Of a stretch of DNA of 64,000 nt, positions 53,453 to 63,445 are shown one piece after another. The DNA is taken from contig NZ_JAIMIC010000012.1 of the NCBI RefSeq assembly GCF_019966545.1, positions 1 to 64,000 of the forward strand, given 5' to 3'. Below the pieces are notes generated by a model. It did no database searches. It saw only the letters and a program-made list of their open reading frames with translations, and was not told the origin of the DNA. The translations under genes were made by a program, and so were the position numbers. Each line of letters begins with the position of its first letter. The stretch's first letter is position 1. This DNA comes from Heliomarina baculiformis. GTDB lineage: Bacteria; Pseudomonadota; Alphaproteobacteria; Rhodobacterales; Rhodobacteraceae.

Positions 53453-54205
53453 ATGCCGAGATTTGCCGCGAACCTGTCGTTGCTGTTTACCGAGTTTCCC
53501 TATCTGGAAAGATTCGAGGCAGCGGCCCGGGCGGGATTCCGGGCCGTGGAGATCCTGTTTCCTTATGAATTCCCGGCCGGGGAAACCCGGCGTGCGCTGA
53601 TCTCAAACGATCTCGAACTGGTTCTCATCAATGCGCCGCCGCCGAATTACACTGGCGGGGATCAGGGGTTCGCAGGCGTACCGGGGGGCGAAGCGCGGTT
53701 CCAGTATGACATGCGCCGGGTCATGCGTTTTGCCGGGGAATTCCATCCCGGCGTGATCCACCTGATGTCGGGATACAGCGAGGACCCGGCGGCGGTGGAT
53801 GTGCTTGTACAGAACTTGCAATGGGCGTCGGATATGGCGCCGATGCAGCAGTTCACCGTCGAACCGCTGAACCGCACCGACCAGCCGGGCTATGTGCTGA
53901 GCGATTTCGACCTTGCGGCGGAGGTACTGGCCCGGGTGGGGCGCGACAACGTCGGGCTGCAGTTCGATACCTATCACGCGCAGGTCATCCATGGCGATGC
54001 GCTGGCGGTCTGGGACCGGGTCGCGCCGCTGGTGCGCCATGTGCAGGTCGGCGATGTTCCGGGCCGGGTGGAGCCCGGCGGCGGGCATTTCGATTTCCGT
54101 GGGTTTTTCGAGATGCTGGACGCGACCGGCTATGCGGGCTGGGTCAGCGCCGAGTATCACCCGAGGACGAAACTGACCAAGGACAGCCTTGGCTGGATGC
54201 GGTAG
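53453..54205 (+). CDS. hyi: Hydroxypyruvate isomerase family protein
   Basis: 250 residues, AP-endonuclease-2-like TIM barrel. Motifs are ANLSLLFTEFPYLERFEAAARAGF, the metal Glu in FTVEPLNRTDQPG, LQFDTYHAQ with Asp/His, HVQVGDVPGR and the late Glu in VSAEYHP. It interconverts hydroxypyruvate and tartronate semialdehyde; 2-oxo-tetronate isomerase (OtnI) is a close alternative. It follows eda by 75 bases and may share its transcript. No glyoxylate carboligase is beside it. Confidence 0.87.
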   Translation: MPRFAANLSLLFTEFPYLERFEAAARAGFRAVEILFPYEFPAGETRRALISNDLELVLINAPPPNYTGGDQGFAGVPGGEARFQYDMRRVMRFAGEFHPGVIHLMSGYSEDPAAVDVLVQNLQWASDMAPMQQFTVEPLNRTDQPGYVLSDFDLAAEVLARVGRDNVGLQFDTYHAQVIHGDALAVWDRVAPLVRHVQVGDVPGRVEPGGGHFDFRGFFEMLDATGYAGWVSAEYHPRTKLTKDSLGWMR

Positions 54206-54206
54206 C

Positions 54207-54267
54207 GGGGGCTCTGCCCCGTCCGCTGACGCGGACTCCCCGGGATATTTTCAGACCCAAAGAAGGA
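54207..54267 (+). repeat. Dispersed intergenic element, copy C
   Basis: GGGGCTCTGCCCC hairpin, the second hairpin GTCCGCTGACGCGGAC, a C-run and the core GGGATATTTTCAGACCCAAAGAAGG, in the same order as copies A and B though with different stem sequences. It fills the gap between the convergent hyi and polA genes and probably terminates both. Confidence 0.75.
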
Positions 54268-57072
54268 TCAGTGCGCTTCGGCCCAGTTCTGTCCGCGTCC
54301 CGCATCGACGGTCAGCGGCACGGCGAGATCGACCGCCGGGAGAGCAGCGGATTCCATGACCTCGCGGGCTTTTTCGATGGTCTGGTCGACGTGGTCGTCG
54401 GGAACCTCGAAGAGCAGTTCGTCATGGACCTGCAGCAGCATGCGGGCGGGCAGATCTTTCAGCGCGGCGGGCATCCGGGTCATGGCGCGGCGGATCACGT
54501 CGGCGGCGGTGCCTTGGATCGGGGCGTTGATCGCGGCGCGGCGGGCGAAACCGGCATGCGGACCCTTGGCGTTGATCTCGGGCGTGTGGATTCGGCGACC
54601 GAACAGGGTTTGCACGTAGCCATTGTCCTTGGCGAACTGGATGGTGTCATCCATGTAAGCGCGGATGCCGGGGAAGCGTTCGAAATAGCGGTCGATAAAG
54701 CCCTGCGCCTCGGCCCTTGGGATGCGCAGGTTGCGGGCGAGGCCGAAGCCGGAGATGCCGTAGATCACGCCGAAGTTGATCGCCTTGGCCTGACGGCGGA
54801 TGTCGGGCGTCATGTCATCAAGCGGCACGTCGAACATTTCCGATGCGGTAAGCGCATGGATGTCGATGCCGTCGGCAAAGGCCTGTTTCAGTTCCGGGAT
54901 GTCAGCAATATGGGCAAGGATACGCAGTTCGATCTGGGAATAGTCGAGCGAGAGCAGGGTATTGCCCGGCTCGGCGATGAAGGCTTCGCGGATGCGGCGG
55001 CCCTCTTCGGAGCGGACCGGGATGTTCTGCAGGTTGGGCTCGTTGGAGGAAAGGCGGCCGGTGTTCGCACCGGTGATGGAATAGGAGGTATGGACGCGAC
55101 CGGTGTCGGCGTTGATGTGGTTCTGCAACGCGTCCGTATAGGTCGATTTCAGCTTTTGCAGCTGTCGGTAATCGAGCACGCGGGCGGGGAAATCATGCAG
55201 GGTCGCCAGGTCTTCGAGCACATCGGCGGGGGTGGACCACTGGCCGGTCTTGGTTTTTTTGCCGCCCTCGAGGCTCATCTCTTCGAACAGGATCGAGCCG
55301 ACCTGCCCCGGGGACTGCACATTGAATTCGTGACCGGCGAGTTCGTAAAGCTCGGCCTCGAGCCCGGCCATTTTCTGCGAAAAGGCGTTGGACATGCGCG
55401 AGAGCGTGTCGCGGTCGACCTTGATGCCATGCATTTCCATCTGCGCGAGAACCGGCACCATCGGGCGTTCCATGGTCTCGTAGACGGTGGTGACGCGGGC
55501 GCGGTGCAGCTGCGGTTTGAAGATCTGCCAGAGGCGCAGGGTGATATCCGCGTCCTCGGCCGCGTAGGGGGTGGCATCCTCGATCGGGACCTTGTCGAAG
55601 GTGATCGCCGATTTGCCGGTGCCGAGCAGCGGCTTGATCGGGATCGGCGTGTGGTTGAGATAGCGTTCGGAGAGCACATCCATGCCGTGGTTATGTTCGC
55701 CCGCATGAAGCGCGTAGGACATCAGCATAGTGTCGTCGATCGGCGCGATGTCGATGCCGTTGCGGGCAAAGATCTTGGCGTCGTATTTCATGTTCTGGCC
55801 GATCTTGAGGATGGCGGGATCCTCGAGCACCGGTTTCAGCAGGTCGAGCGCCTCTTGCAGGGGGATCTGGCCGTCGAGCAGCCCATCGGAGCCGAAGAGA
55901 TCACCGGCCTTCCCATCCTTGTGGGTCAGCGGGATGTAGCAGGCATGGCCGGGGTCGACGCAGAGCGAGATGCCGACCAGATCGGCGGTCATTTCATTGA
56001 GACCGGTGGTTTCCGTATCAACGGCCACATAGCCGCGTTCTCGGATGCGGTCGATCCAAGTCTCTAATGCGCCCGTTTCGGTGACGCAGTCATGCTGCGC
56101 CTTGTCGAAGGCGGGCATTTCCGGGGCATCCTCACCCGTTTTTTCGACAGGCGGTTCGGGAATGGCGGGGGCCTCGACGTCGAGCTTGTCGGCGATGCGT
56201 TTGGTGAGCGTGCGGAATTCCATTCGGGTCAGGAAGTCCATCAACTTTTCCGCGTCCGGATCGCGCACTTCGAGATCGTCGAGGGTAAAGGTAAGCGGCG
56301 TCTCGCAGTCGAGCTGGACGAGCTTTTTCGACAGTTCGATCTGATCGCGCATGTCGATGAGGGTCTGGCGGCGCTTGGGCTGCTTGATTTCCTCGGCACG
56401 GTCGAGAAGTGATTCGAGATCGCCGAATTCGTTGATCAGGAGCGCGGCGGTCTTGATGCCGATACCGGGCGCACCGGGGACGTTATCAACCGAATCCCCG
56501 GCAAGCGCCTGCACATCCACGACGCGCTCGGGGAAGACACCGAATTTCTCGAAGACACCGTCACGGTCGATGCGCTTGTTCTTCATCGCGTCGAGCATTT
56601 CGACGCCGTCGCCGACAAGCTGCATCAGGTCCTTGTCGGAACTGATGATCGTTACCCGGCCGCCAAGGTCGCGGGCCTGGCAGGAGAGGGTGGCGATGAT
56701 GTCGTCGGCCTCGTAACCTTCCATTTCCTCGCAGGCGATGTTGAAGGCGATGGTGGCCTCGCGGGTCAGCGGAATCTGCGGGCGCAGGTCCTCGGGCATG
56801 GCTTCGCGGTTGGCCTTGTACTGGTCGTACATGTCATTGCGGAACGTATGGCTGCCCTTGTCGAAGATTACCGCCACATGGGTCGGCGCATCGGGACCGG
56901 TGCTGTCTTCGACATAGCGCTGCAACATGTTGCAAAAACCCGAGACCGCGCCGATGGGCAAGCCGTCTGATTTACGGGTCAGCGGGGGCAGAGCATGATA
57001 GGCGCGGAAGATAAAGGCGGACCCGTCAATCAGGTGCAGATGGCATCCCTTGCCGAATTGCGTCTTGCTCAC
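54268..57072 (-). CDS. polA: DNA polymerase I
   Basis: 934 residues from GTG 57072 with AAAGGGGG upstream. Domain order: the N-terminal 5'-3' exonuclease (HLHLIDGSAFIFRAYHALP, GYEADDIIATL), the 3'-5' exonuclease with an intact DTETTGLN motif, and the family A polymerase with LSLDYSQIELRILAH, RRQAKAINFGVIYG and LLQVHDELLFEV. It fills gaps and replaces RNA primers. All three domains look active. The frame is open far upstream, but that part covers the divergent M20 gene and is not coding. Confidence 0.97.
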   Translation of the reverse strand: MSKTQFGKGCHLHLIDGSAFIFRAYHALPPLTRKSDGLPIGAVSGFCNMLQRYVEDSTGPDAPTHVAVIFDKGSHTFRNDMYDQYKANREAMPEDLRPQIPLTREATIAFNIACEEMEGYEADDIIATLSCQARDLGGRVTIISSDKDLMQLVGDGVEMLDAMKNKRIDRDGVFEKFGVFPERVVDVQALAGDSVDNVPGAPGIGIKTAALLINEFGDLESLLDRAEEIKQPKRRQTLIDMRDQIELSKKLVQLDCETPLTFTLDDLEVRDPDAEKLMDFLTRMEFRTLTKRIADKLDVEAPAIPEPPVEKTGEDAPEMPAFDKAQHDCVTETGALETWIDRIRERGYVAVDTETTGLNEMTADLVGISLCVDPGHACYIPLTHKDGKAGDLFGSDGLLDGQIPLQEALDLLKPVLEDPAILKIGQNMKYDAKIFARNGIDIAPIDDTMLMSYALHAGEHNHGMDVLSERYLNHTPIPIKPLLGTGKSAITFDKVPIEDATPYAAEDADITLRLWQIFKPQLHRARVTTVYETMERPMVPVLAQMEMHGIKVDRDTLSRMSNAFSQKMAGLEAELYELAGHEFNVQSPGQVGSILFEEMSLEGGKKTKTGQWSTPADVLEDLATLHDFPARVLDYRQLQKLKSTYTDALQNHINADTGRVHTSYSITGANTGRLSSNEPNLQNIPVRSEEGRRIREAFIAEPGNTLLSLDYSQIELRILAHIADIPELKQAFADGIDIHALTASEMFDVPLDDMTPDIRRQAKAINFGVIYGISGFGLARNLRIPRAEAQGFIDRYFERFPGIRAYMDDTIQFAKDNGYVQTLFGRRIHTPEINAKGPHAGFARRAAINAPIQGTAADVIRRAMTRMPAALKDLPARMLLQVHDELLFEVPDDHVDQTIEKAREVMESAALPAVDLAVPLTVDAGRGQNWAEAH

Positions 57073-57267
57073 TTTGGCCCCCTTTGGTCGGTCATTGGCC
57101 GAGTTATCCCGTATCGGCGCGCGAGGGGCAATCGCTGATCTTGCGCATTTCGACGGCTTGCCGGGGGTGTTCGCGTCACACGCTAGCCGGAGCCTTGCCT
57201 TGGGGGCTTGTGCCGGCGCGCGGGACGCGGTCACTTGGCAAAGTAAGGCAACGCGCGGGAGGCAAAG

Positions 57268-58557
57268 ATGGAAGCGGCGGACAAGACCCGGATCATGAAA
57301 GCGGTGGATGCGCTGTTCGATGAGGAGGTCGCGTTTCTTGCGGAGCTGACCTCGCACCCGTCGACGCGGGGCAATGAGCAGAGCGCACAGGATTTCATCG
57401 CGGGAGAGCTGGATACGCGCGGCTACGAGGTCGACCGCTGGCAGGTGAAGGTCGAGGATATCCGCGACATGCCGGGGTTTTCGCCGGTGATTGGGAATTA
57501 CGAGGACGCGGTGAACGTGGTGGGCACACGGCGGGCCAGTTCGGGCGGTGCCTCGCTGATCCTGAACGGGCATGTGGATGTGGTGCCCGAGGGGCCGCTC
57601 GACATGTGGGATACGCCGCCTTTCGAGCCACGCATCGACGACGGATGGATGTATGGGCGCGGCGCCGGGGACATGAAGGCGGGGATCGCGTCGAACCTTT
57701 TCGCGCTCGATGCGCTGCGTGATTGCGGAATGGGACCGGCCGGGGACGTTTTTTTTCAATCGGTGGTCGAAGAGGAATGTACCGGAAACGGCGCGCTGGC
57801 CTGCCTGGAAAGGGGCTATCGGGCGGATGCGGCGCTTATCCCCGAACCATTCGACGAAATGCTGGCCTGCGCGCAGCTTGGGGTGATCTGGTTTCAGGTG
57901 CATCTGCGGGGCATGCCGACCCATGCGGCTTATGCGGGCGAGGGTGCCAATGCCATCGAAGCGGCGATTCCGATCATCGCCGCCCTGCGCGAGATGGAGG
58001 AACGCTGGAACGGGGCCGAGCACCGGCATGGCGCCTACGAGCATGTCCACCATCCACTGAACCTGAATATCGGCAAGATCCAAGGCGGCGACTGGGCGAG
58101 TTCGGTGCCCGCTTGGTGCGTGCTGGACCTGCGGATGGGAATTTTTCCCGGTCAGGATATTGAAAGTTGTAAGACCGAGATTGAGACGGTCATTCGTGAG
58201 GCCGCGCAGAAAAACGCATTTCTTCGCAACAGCTTGCCGGATGTGATCTATCACGGCTTCCATGCCGAGGGATATGCGCTGGGCGACGATGGCAGCGACA
58301 AGGCGAAACGCGCGATCAGCGCGCTTGAGGCCGCGCATGACGGGGTGAATGGGACGGCATTGAAACAGGTGCCGCTGACCGCAACGACCGATGCCCGGTT
58401 TTTTGGCCTTTACGCGGATACGCCTGCGTTGGTCTACGGTCCGGCTTCCGAGGCGATCCACGGTTTCAACGAGCGGGTCGATCTGGAAAGTCTGCGGCGT
58501 GTGACCCAGGCCACCGCGCTGTTCATCGCGAACTGGTGCGGGCTGGAGCGCCTTTAA
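57268..58557 (+). CDS. M20 family ArgE/DapE-like deacylase
   Basis: 429 residues, ATG with GGGAGG upstream. Zinc motifs: NGHVDVVPEG (His, Asp), GRGAGDMKAG (bridging Asp), VVEEECTGNGAL (catalytic Glu pair) and a late His in EAIHGFNE. It is distinct from the ArgE-like protein at 9089-10252, with a longer N-terminal part. Substrate is an N-acylated amino acid or peptide; the neighbours do not define it. It is divergent from polA. Confidence 0.85.
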   Translation: MEAADKTRIMKAVDALFDEEVAFLAELTSHPSTRGNEQSAQDFIAGELDTRGYEVDRWQVKVEDIRDMPGFSPVIGNYEDAVNVVGTRRASSGGASLILNGHVDVVPEGPLDMWDTPPFEPRIDDGWMYGRGAGDMKAGIASNLFALDALRDCGMGPAGDVFFQSVVEEECTGNGALACLERGYRADAALIPEPFDEMLACAQLGVIWFQVHLRGMPTHAAYAGEGANAIEAAIPIIAALREMEERWNGAEHRHGAYEHVHHPLNLNIGKIQGGDWASSVPAWCVLDLRMGIFPGQDIESCKTEIETVIREAAQKNAFLRNSLPDVIYHGFHAEGYALGDDGSDKAKRAISALEAAHDGVNGTALKQVPLTATTDARFFGLYADTPALVYGPASEAIHGFNERVDLESLRRVTQATALFIANWCGLERL

Positions 58558-58686
58558 AAAGCCTTTAGCGTGCGATGGGAATGTCACACTGATGGGGGAA
58601 AGGATTTTGCGTCTTCACCCTAGAGGTGGGGTTTATATAACGAAGATTAAGTCCTTTTCCCGGCGCTATTTTCGCGGATTTCGAGG

Positions 58687-61560
58687 TTGTTCAGATTGAG
58701 ATTGGATACACGAACGGCGAATGTCGGCATCCTGATCGTCTGTGTTCTGACGGCGCTTGGGGTTTATCGCTTTGTGTCGGATCAGCGGAGCTTTGGGGCG
58801 AGGGAAGATTTCGCCGCGATCACGGCCTATCATCGGGATGCATTGCAGAACCGGATGAATTCATGCCGTTCGGCGCTTGCCGGACTTGCAGGGTTGTTTT
58901 CCGGCTCACAAACGGTCGAAAGGGACGACCTGCGACGCTTTATGTCCGAGATGGCGATCCGGAACTACCTGCCGGGTATTCTGGGCCTTGGTTACATCGA
59001 GCAGGTGGCTCGCGAAGATCTCGATGCGTTCATCGCCGAGGCGGCGGCGCATGGGCAGCCCAACCTGCAGGTCCATCCGGATACGGGCGCCGATCCGCTT
59101 TTCATCGTCAAGTATATCGAACCGCAGGACGAGAATTCGGATGCCATCGGACTTGATCTCAATTTCGACGAAACCCGCAGCAGAACGGCGGTGACCGCCC
59201 GCGATACAGGGGCGCCTCTGCTGACGCCGAGCCTGCAACTGGTGCAGGATGGGATCGGCAAGCCGGGGTTCCTGTTGCTGATGCCACTATACTGGCCGGA
59301 TCTGGAGACGAACACGCAGGACCAGCGGCGTGCCGCGTTTCGCGGCTGGGTCTATATGCCGTTCATTGGGGAGCGTTTTCTTTCCGGTCTGACGAGCCTA
59401 GAACATCACGAGTTTGAGTTCCGCGTGTTCGAGAGTTCTGTCGTGGCGCCGGAGCATCTGATCTATGACTCAGCGCCCGAGGGGTTCGACCGGGAGGCGG
59501 CAAGGTTCCGGGAGGTCAAACGGATCGAAGCCTTTGGCCGGACGTGGACGATCGAATGGTCGAGCAGCCAGAACTACGAGGCGACCCAGACCGACCATTT
59601 CGATCTGATCATCCTGTTGGCGGGTCTGGTGCTTACTTCGCTTATCGGCTTCCTCCTGTGGACGATCTCGCGGCGGGAACAGGTGATTACGCAGCAGGTC
59701 ATCGAGAAGACCCATGCACTGAAGACCCGCGAAGAGGAAAACCGGGCGATCATCGAGAATGCCGTTGTCGGTTTTGTTACCATCGATGGCGACCATCGCG
59801 TGATCCGCTGCAACGAGATCGCTTACAAGATCATGGGGAAATCCCGGACCGACGTGTCCGGTGCCAAGATGGTGGATGTCGTCCCCGAACTCGAAACCGT
59901 GCCGGAAGCGGAGGAGATCCAGAATGTTCCGGTCGAAAATGGCGCGCGGATACTGGGCGTTGGCAAGAGGCACTGGAAAACCGCTGAAGGCGCTGATCGT
60001 ACGACATTCATCCTGCGCGACATCACCGCGCTTGAACGCGCGCATGAACAGGTCGCGGAAACCGAACGGCGCTGGGATCTGGCGCTGCGCGGGGCAGAGA
60101 TTGGTGTATTCGACATTAATCTCGAAACCGGGAAATCTGCGGTCTCGGCAAGCTGGCGACGGCTGATGCAGATCGATGACGGGATCTCAAATGAATCCCT
60201 GCAGGAGCATTTCATGTCCCGGGTTCATCCCGACGATCTGCCCGCGCTGCTGGCCTCTGATCAGGCCTGTATCAAGGGTGAGACTGACCGGTCGCTGTCA
60301 CTCTACCGGCTGAAGACCCCTGAAGGGAGCTGGCGTTGGATGCGGTCGGACGCGGCCGTGGTTGATCGCGATGTCAACGGACGGGCGATGCGGCTTGTCG
60401 GGGCGCAGACCGACGTGACCGAGGAGCTTCTTGCGCAGGCATCGCTACGCAGCAGCGAGGAACGGTTCCGGCTGATCTTTTCCAGCGCGCCTATCGGCAA
60501 CGCGGTGATCGATGTGAATGGTCATTTCACGATGGTGAACGAAGCGCTCTGTCAGATGGTCGGCTACAAGAAAGACGAGATGGAAGGCGGGCGCAATTTC
60601 GTCCACCTGATTTCGCGCGAGGATTCCGAGCGGATCATTCCGGAGGTCGCGCGTCTGAAGGCCAGCGGCGCGCATTCCTTTGAAACGGAATGCCAGATCG
60701 TCCGTAAGGACGGGTCGAGGTTCTGGGGGATGGTCGATGTTGGCTGGACCCATGACGACCAGATCGACGAGGACATCTATATCATGCAGATCGGTGACAT
60801 CACCGAGAAGAAGCATGTGGAAAAGATCAAGAGCGAGTTCGTCGCGACGGTGAGCCACGAGTTGCGCACACCGCTGACGGCAATACGCGGGGCCTTGGGA
60901 TTGCTCGAGGCATCGACCGCAGAATACATCGCCCCGCCTGCCAAACGACTTTTGGACATGGCGCAGTCCAACGCGGAACGGCTGATCGGGCTTGTCAGCG
61001 ATATTCTTGACATGGAGCAGATTGAATCCGGTCGGATGAATTTCAATTTTTCCGAAGAGATGGTTTCGGAGGTCATGAAGGATGCCGAGAGCCAGATGCT
61101 TTGCTATGCGGACAATCTGGGCGTTACCCTGCAATTCGACCCGCCGGAAGAGGAGTGCACCATCTGGACCGATACCGCGCGGATCGCGCAGGTTTTCGAC
61201 AACCTCGTTTCAAACGCGTGCAAGTTTTCGGAGAGCAAGGGCACGGTTTACGTCAAGGGCGAGGTCCGTGGCGAAGACGTGCTGTTCTCAGTACGCAACC
61301 GGGGCCGCGGCGTGCCGGATTCCTTCCGTACCAAGATCTTCCAACCGTTTTCGCAGGTCGATAGCACAGACACCCGCGAAAAGGGGGGGACGGGTCTTGG
61401 GTTGAGTATCTGCAAGCGAATGATCAACCACATGGGCGGCGAGATCGGCTATGACAGCGAGCTTGGCGAAGAGACGGTTTTCTGGTTCACAATGCCACGC
61501 TATCTGAGAGATTCTCAAAATGATAACGGTGCGCTTGCCTCTACGGCAGCGAATGGTTAG
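58687..61560 (+). CDS. CHASE- and PAS-domain membrane histidine kinase
   Basis: 957 residues. TM1 lies at about 10-32, a periplasmic CHASE domain at about 60-290 (IRNYLPGILGLGYIEQV is diagnostic) and TM2 at about 306-328. Three PAS domains follow (about 355-460, 465-580, 590-705). The HisKA motif has the phospho-His near 724 in VSHELRTPLTA, and the HATPase ends with EKGGTGLGLSICKRM. There is no receiver domain, so it needs a separate response regulator. The start is TTG 58687; TTG 58696 with GAGG 9 bases before it is equally good. CHASE domains sense small extracellular ligands. Confidence 0.9.
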   Translation: MFRLRLDTRTANVGILIVCVLTALGVYRFVSDQRSFGAREDFAAITAYHRDALQNRMNSCRSALAGLAGLFSGSQTVERDDLRRFMSEMAIRNYLPGILGLGYIEQVAREDLDAFIAEAAAHGQPNLQVHPDTGADPLFIVKYIEPQDENSDAIGLDLNFDETRSRTAVTARDTGAPLLTPSLQLVQDGIGKPGFLLLMPLYWPDLETNTQDQRRAAFRGWVYMPFIGERFLSGLTSLEHHEFEFRVFESSVVAPEHLIYDSAPEGFDREAARFREVKRIEAFGRTWTIEWSSSQNYEATQTDHFDLIILLAGLVLTSLIGFLLWTISRREQVITQQVIEKTHALKTREEENRAIIENAVVGFVTIDGDHRVIRCNEIAYKIMGKSRTDVSGAKMVDVVPELETVPEAEEIQNVPVENGARILGVGKRHWKTAEGADRTTFILRDITALERAHEQVAETERRWDLALRGAEIGVFDINLETGKSAVSASWRRLMQIDDGISNESLQEHFMSRVHPDDLPALLASDQACIKGETDRSLSLYRLKTPEGSWRWMRSDAAVVDRDVNGRAMRLVGAQTDVTEELLAQASLRSSEERFRLIFSSAPIGNAVIDVNGHFTMVNEALCQMVGYKKDEMEGGRNFVHLISREDSERIIPEVARLKASGAHSFETECQIVRKDGSRFWGMVDVGWTHDDQIDEDIYIMQIGDITEKKHVEKIKSEFVATVSHELRTPLTAIRGALGLLEASTAEYIAPPAKRLLDMAQSNAERLIGLVSDILDMEQIESGRMNFNFSEEMVSEVMKDAESQMLCYADNLGVTLQFDPPEEECTIWTDTARIAQVFDNLVSNACKFSESKGTVYVKGEVRGEDVLFSVRNRGRGVPDSFRTKIFQPFSQVDSTDTREKGGTGLGLSICKRMINHMGGEIGYDSELGEETVFWFTMPRYLRDSQNDNGALASTAANG

Positions 61561-61794
61561 GAAATATTTGAGTAAGGGAGCGCAACTTTTGTAATCTCCG
61601 GCCGTCAGGTTTTATTGGATTGTTTTTGAACATTTCCAATTTTTGACATTATCTGGACCCCAAATTGCGCTCTTGGTCGGGTAGTTCGGCTCAAAGACAA
61701 TTGATCGGTTATATTTGGTTTGTTGGTCTCCGAGCATAAGAAAGTGACGGTGAAGAAATCACCGGCCGCCGCAGAGGACAGGGGCAGGAATAAC

Positions 61795-61950
61795 ATGAAC
61801 TTTTCCAAGTTCGTCCCCGGACAAGGCGCCGCCATTCTGGCTGCTGCCCTGTCTATCCTTGCAGGCAGCGGCGCGTTTGCACCGGAGGCTAAATTTTGGA
61901 GCAAAGAAACGGGTAGCGTGTTTACGGCTACCCTTTTAGTGAGCATATGA
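61795..61950 (+). CDS. Tiny secreted-type protein coupled to the next kinase gene
   Basis: About 51 residues from ATG 61795 (GGCAGGAA 5 bases upstream). After a short basic start it has a hydrophobic run (AAILAAALSILAGSGAFA), then a charged tail, like a signal peptide or a single-pass membrane peptide. Its stop overlaps the kinase ATG (ATGA), which points to translational coupling. The frame is open from 61720, but the extra part lacks a ribosome site. No family is recognised. Whether it is a true protein or only a leader for the kinase is open. Confidence 0.5.
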   Translation: MNFSKFVPGQGAAILAAALSILAGSGAFAPEAKFWSKETGSVFTATLLVSI

Positions 61951-63443
61951 AGCGCATGCATGCGAATCACGAAAACTCATCGTACACATCAAAAATGTTG
62001 ATGGATATTGCGGCTTTGGACCAGCATGCGATGATCCAGATCACCGATTTGCAAGCCAGGATCATCGAAGTAAATGACTGCCTCCTATCGGCTACCGGGT
62101 TTTCGAGTTCCGAACTGATCGGTCAATCTGCAAGCTCGCTTTATCACGAGCGTGACAGGCCGATGGCCTTTGAAATTCGCGACAAGATCATTGACGGTCA
62201 GGCCTGGACGGGTGAGATGCGTCTGATGCGCAAGGACGGGTCGGTTATGTGGACGCAGGCGACTATCGTGCCGCGCCGCGACCCCGAGGGTGAGCTGGTT
62301 GGCGCGATTTCGATCCGGAGCGACATCTCGGAAAGCAAGCTTGCGGATCACCACAACGATCTGACGACAACGCTGCACAAGCTGTCTGATGAAGTCTACA
62401 TGATCGATTCAGATACGTTTTCGTTCACCTATATGAACGAAGCAGCGATGCGGCGCGCCAAGACGAACGAGGCGGGCTATGAAAACTGGAACCTGCGCAA
62501 GGTGTTCAGCGAGCAGGATTTCGATGGTTTTGTGCAGCGTATTGCGCCGCTGCTCGACGGCAAGACGGACCAGGTCCATTACGATGCCGTCCTGTTCAAT
62601 GTTCCCTATGAGCTGAGGCTACAGTTATACAAGGCGCCCGCCGGGAAACGCATCATCGTAGCCATTCTTCGGGACAAGACCGAACAGGCCGAGATTGAGC
62701 GCGTGCGTGCGGAATTGCTCGCCACGATCAGCCATGAGCTGCGCACGCCGATGACGTCGATCAAGGGCGCCATGGGGCTGTTGCTTTCGAACGCGGCTGG
62801 TGAGTTGCCGGAGAAAGCGCGCGGGATGCTGAGCATCGCCTATCGCAACGCGGACCGGCTGGTGATGATCATCAACGACATCCTCGATATAGAGAAGATC
62901 GCCGCTGGCCAGATGGATTTCGACATGCAGGTCATGCCGCTGGTCGTGGTGGTAGAGGAAGCGATCGCCGCGAATGAACAATTTGCCAACCGTTTCGATG
63001 TATCGGTTTCCCTGATGGAAGCGGACCGCGAGGCGACGGCCAGTTTTGATTTCGGGCGGACGCTGCAGGTTCTGACGAACCTCTTGTCCAACGCGGCCAA
63101 GTTCTCGCCTCCGGGCGGCCGTGTCGAAGTGGCGATGAAGCGGGTCAATGACCGGATGCGGATCAGCGTACGCGATTTTGGCGAAGGGATCGACGAGGCC
63201 GCGCAGGCCAGTATTTTCGAGCGGTTCACGCAGGCGGCCTCGGGGTCACGCCGCGGAGTTGCGAGCACGGGGCTTGGGCTAAACATTGCCCGTGCGATCA
63301 TGGACGAGCAAAACGGGTTGATCGATTTCGTCAGCCGACTGGGCGAAGGCTCGACGTTTTTTGTTGAGTTCCCGCTGGTCGAAGTCGGGTCGATTTACGA
63401 CGCCGATGAACGGGACGGGGATAAGCAGGTGGAAGGCGCTTAA
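61947..63443 (+). CDS. Soluble PAS-domain histidine kinase
   Basis: 498 residues with no transmembrane helix. An N-terminal PAS domain (about 28-130; ARIIEVNDCLLSATGFSSSELIG) with PAC region, then a second degenerate PAS (about 140-245). HisKA has the phospho-His near 263 in TISHELRTPMTS. HATPase shows LLSNAAKFSPPGG (N-box) and STGLGLNIARAIM (G2). It is followed 2 bases later by a receiver gene and is probably its main kinase. The kinase core is similar to that of the CHASE kinase upstream, suggesting a shared origin. Confidence 0.9.
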   Translation: MKRMHANHENSSYTSKMLMDIAALDQHAMIQITDLQARIIEVNDCLLSATGFSSSELIGQSASSLYHERDRPMAFEIRDKIIDGQAWTGEMRLMRKDGSVMWTQATIVPRRDPEGELVGAISIRSDISESKLADHHNDLTTTLHKLSDEVYMIDSDTFSFTYMNEAAMRRAKTNEAGYENWNLRKVFSEQDFDGFVQRIAPLLDGKTDQVHYDAVLFNVPYELRLQLYKAPAGKRIIVAILRDKTEQAEIERVRAELLATISHELRTPMTSIKGAMGLLLSNAAGELPEKARGMLSIAYRNADRLVMIINDILDIEKIAAGQMDFDMQVMPLVVVVEEAIAANEQFANRFDVSVSLMEADREATASFDFGRTLQVLTNLLSNAAKFSPPGGRVEVAMKRVNDRMRISVRDFGEGIDEAAQASIFERFTQAASGSRRGVASTGLGLNIARAIMDEQNGLIDFVSRLGEGSTFFVEFPLVEVGSIYDADERDGDKQVEGA

Positions 63444-63445
63444 CG

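Noticed and set aside
53821-56067. Long plus-strand open frame of 748 codons across hyi and polA
   Set aside because: It runs antisense to polA and out of frame through hyi, both with full sets of family motifs. High GC gives long antisense frames.
57073-58587. Extension of the polA frame to 58587
   Set aside because: The added 500 codons lie antisense to an M20 deacylase with intact zinc motifs; the GTG at 57072 has a good ribosome site.
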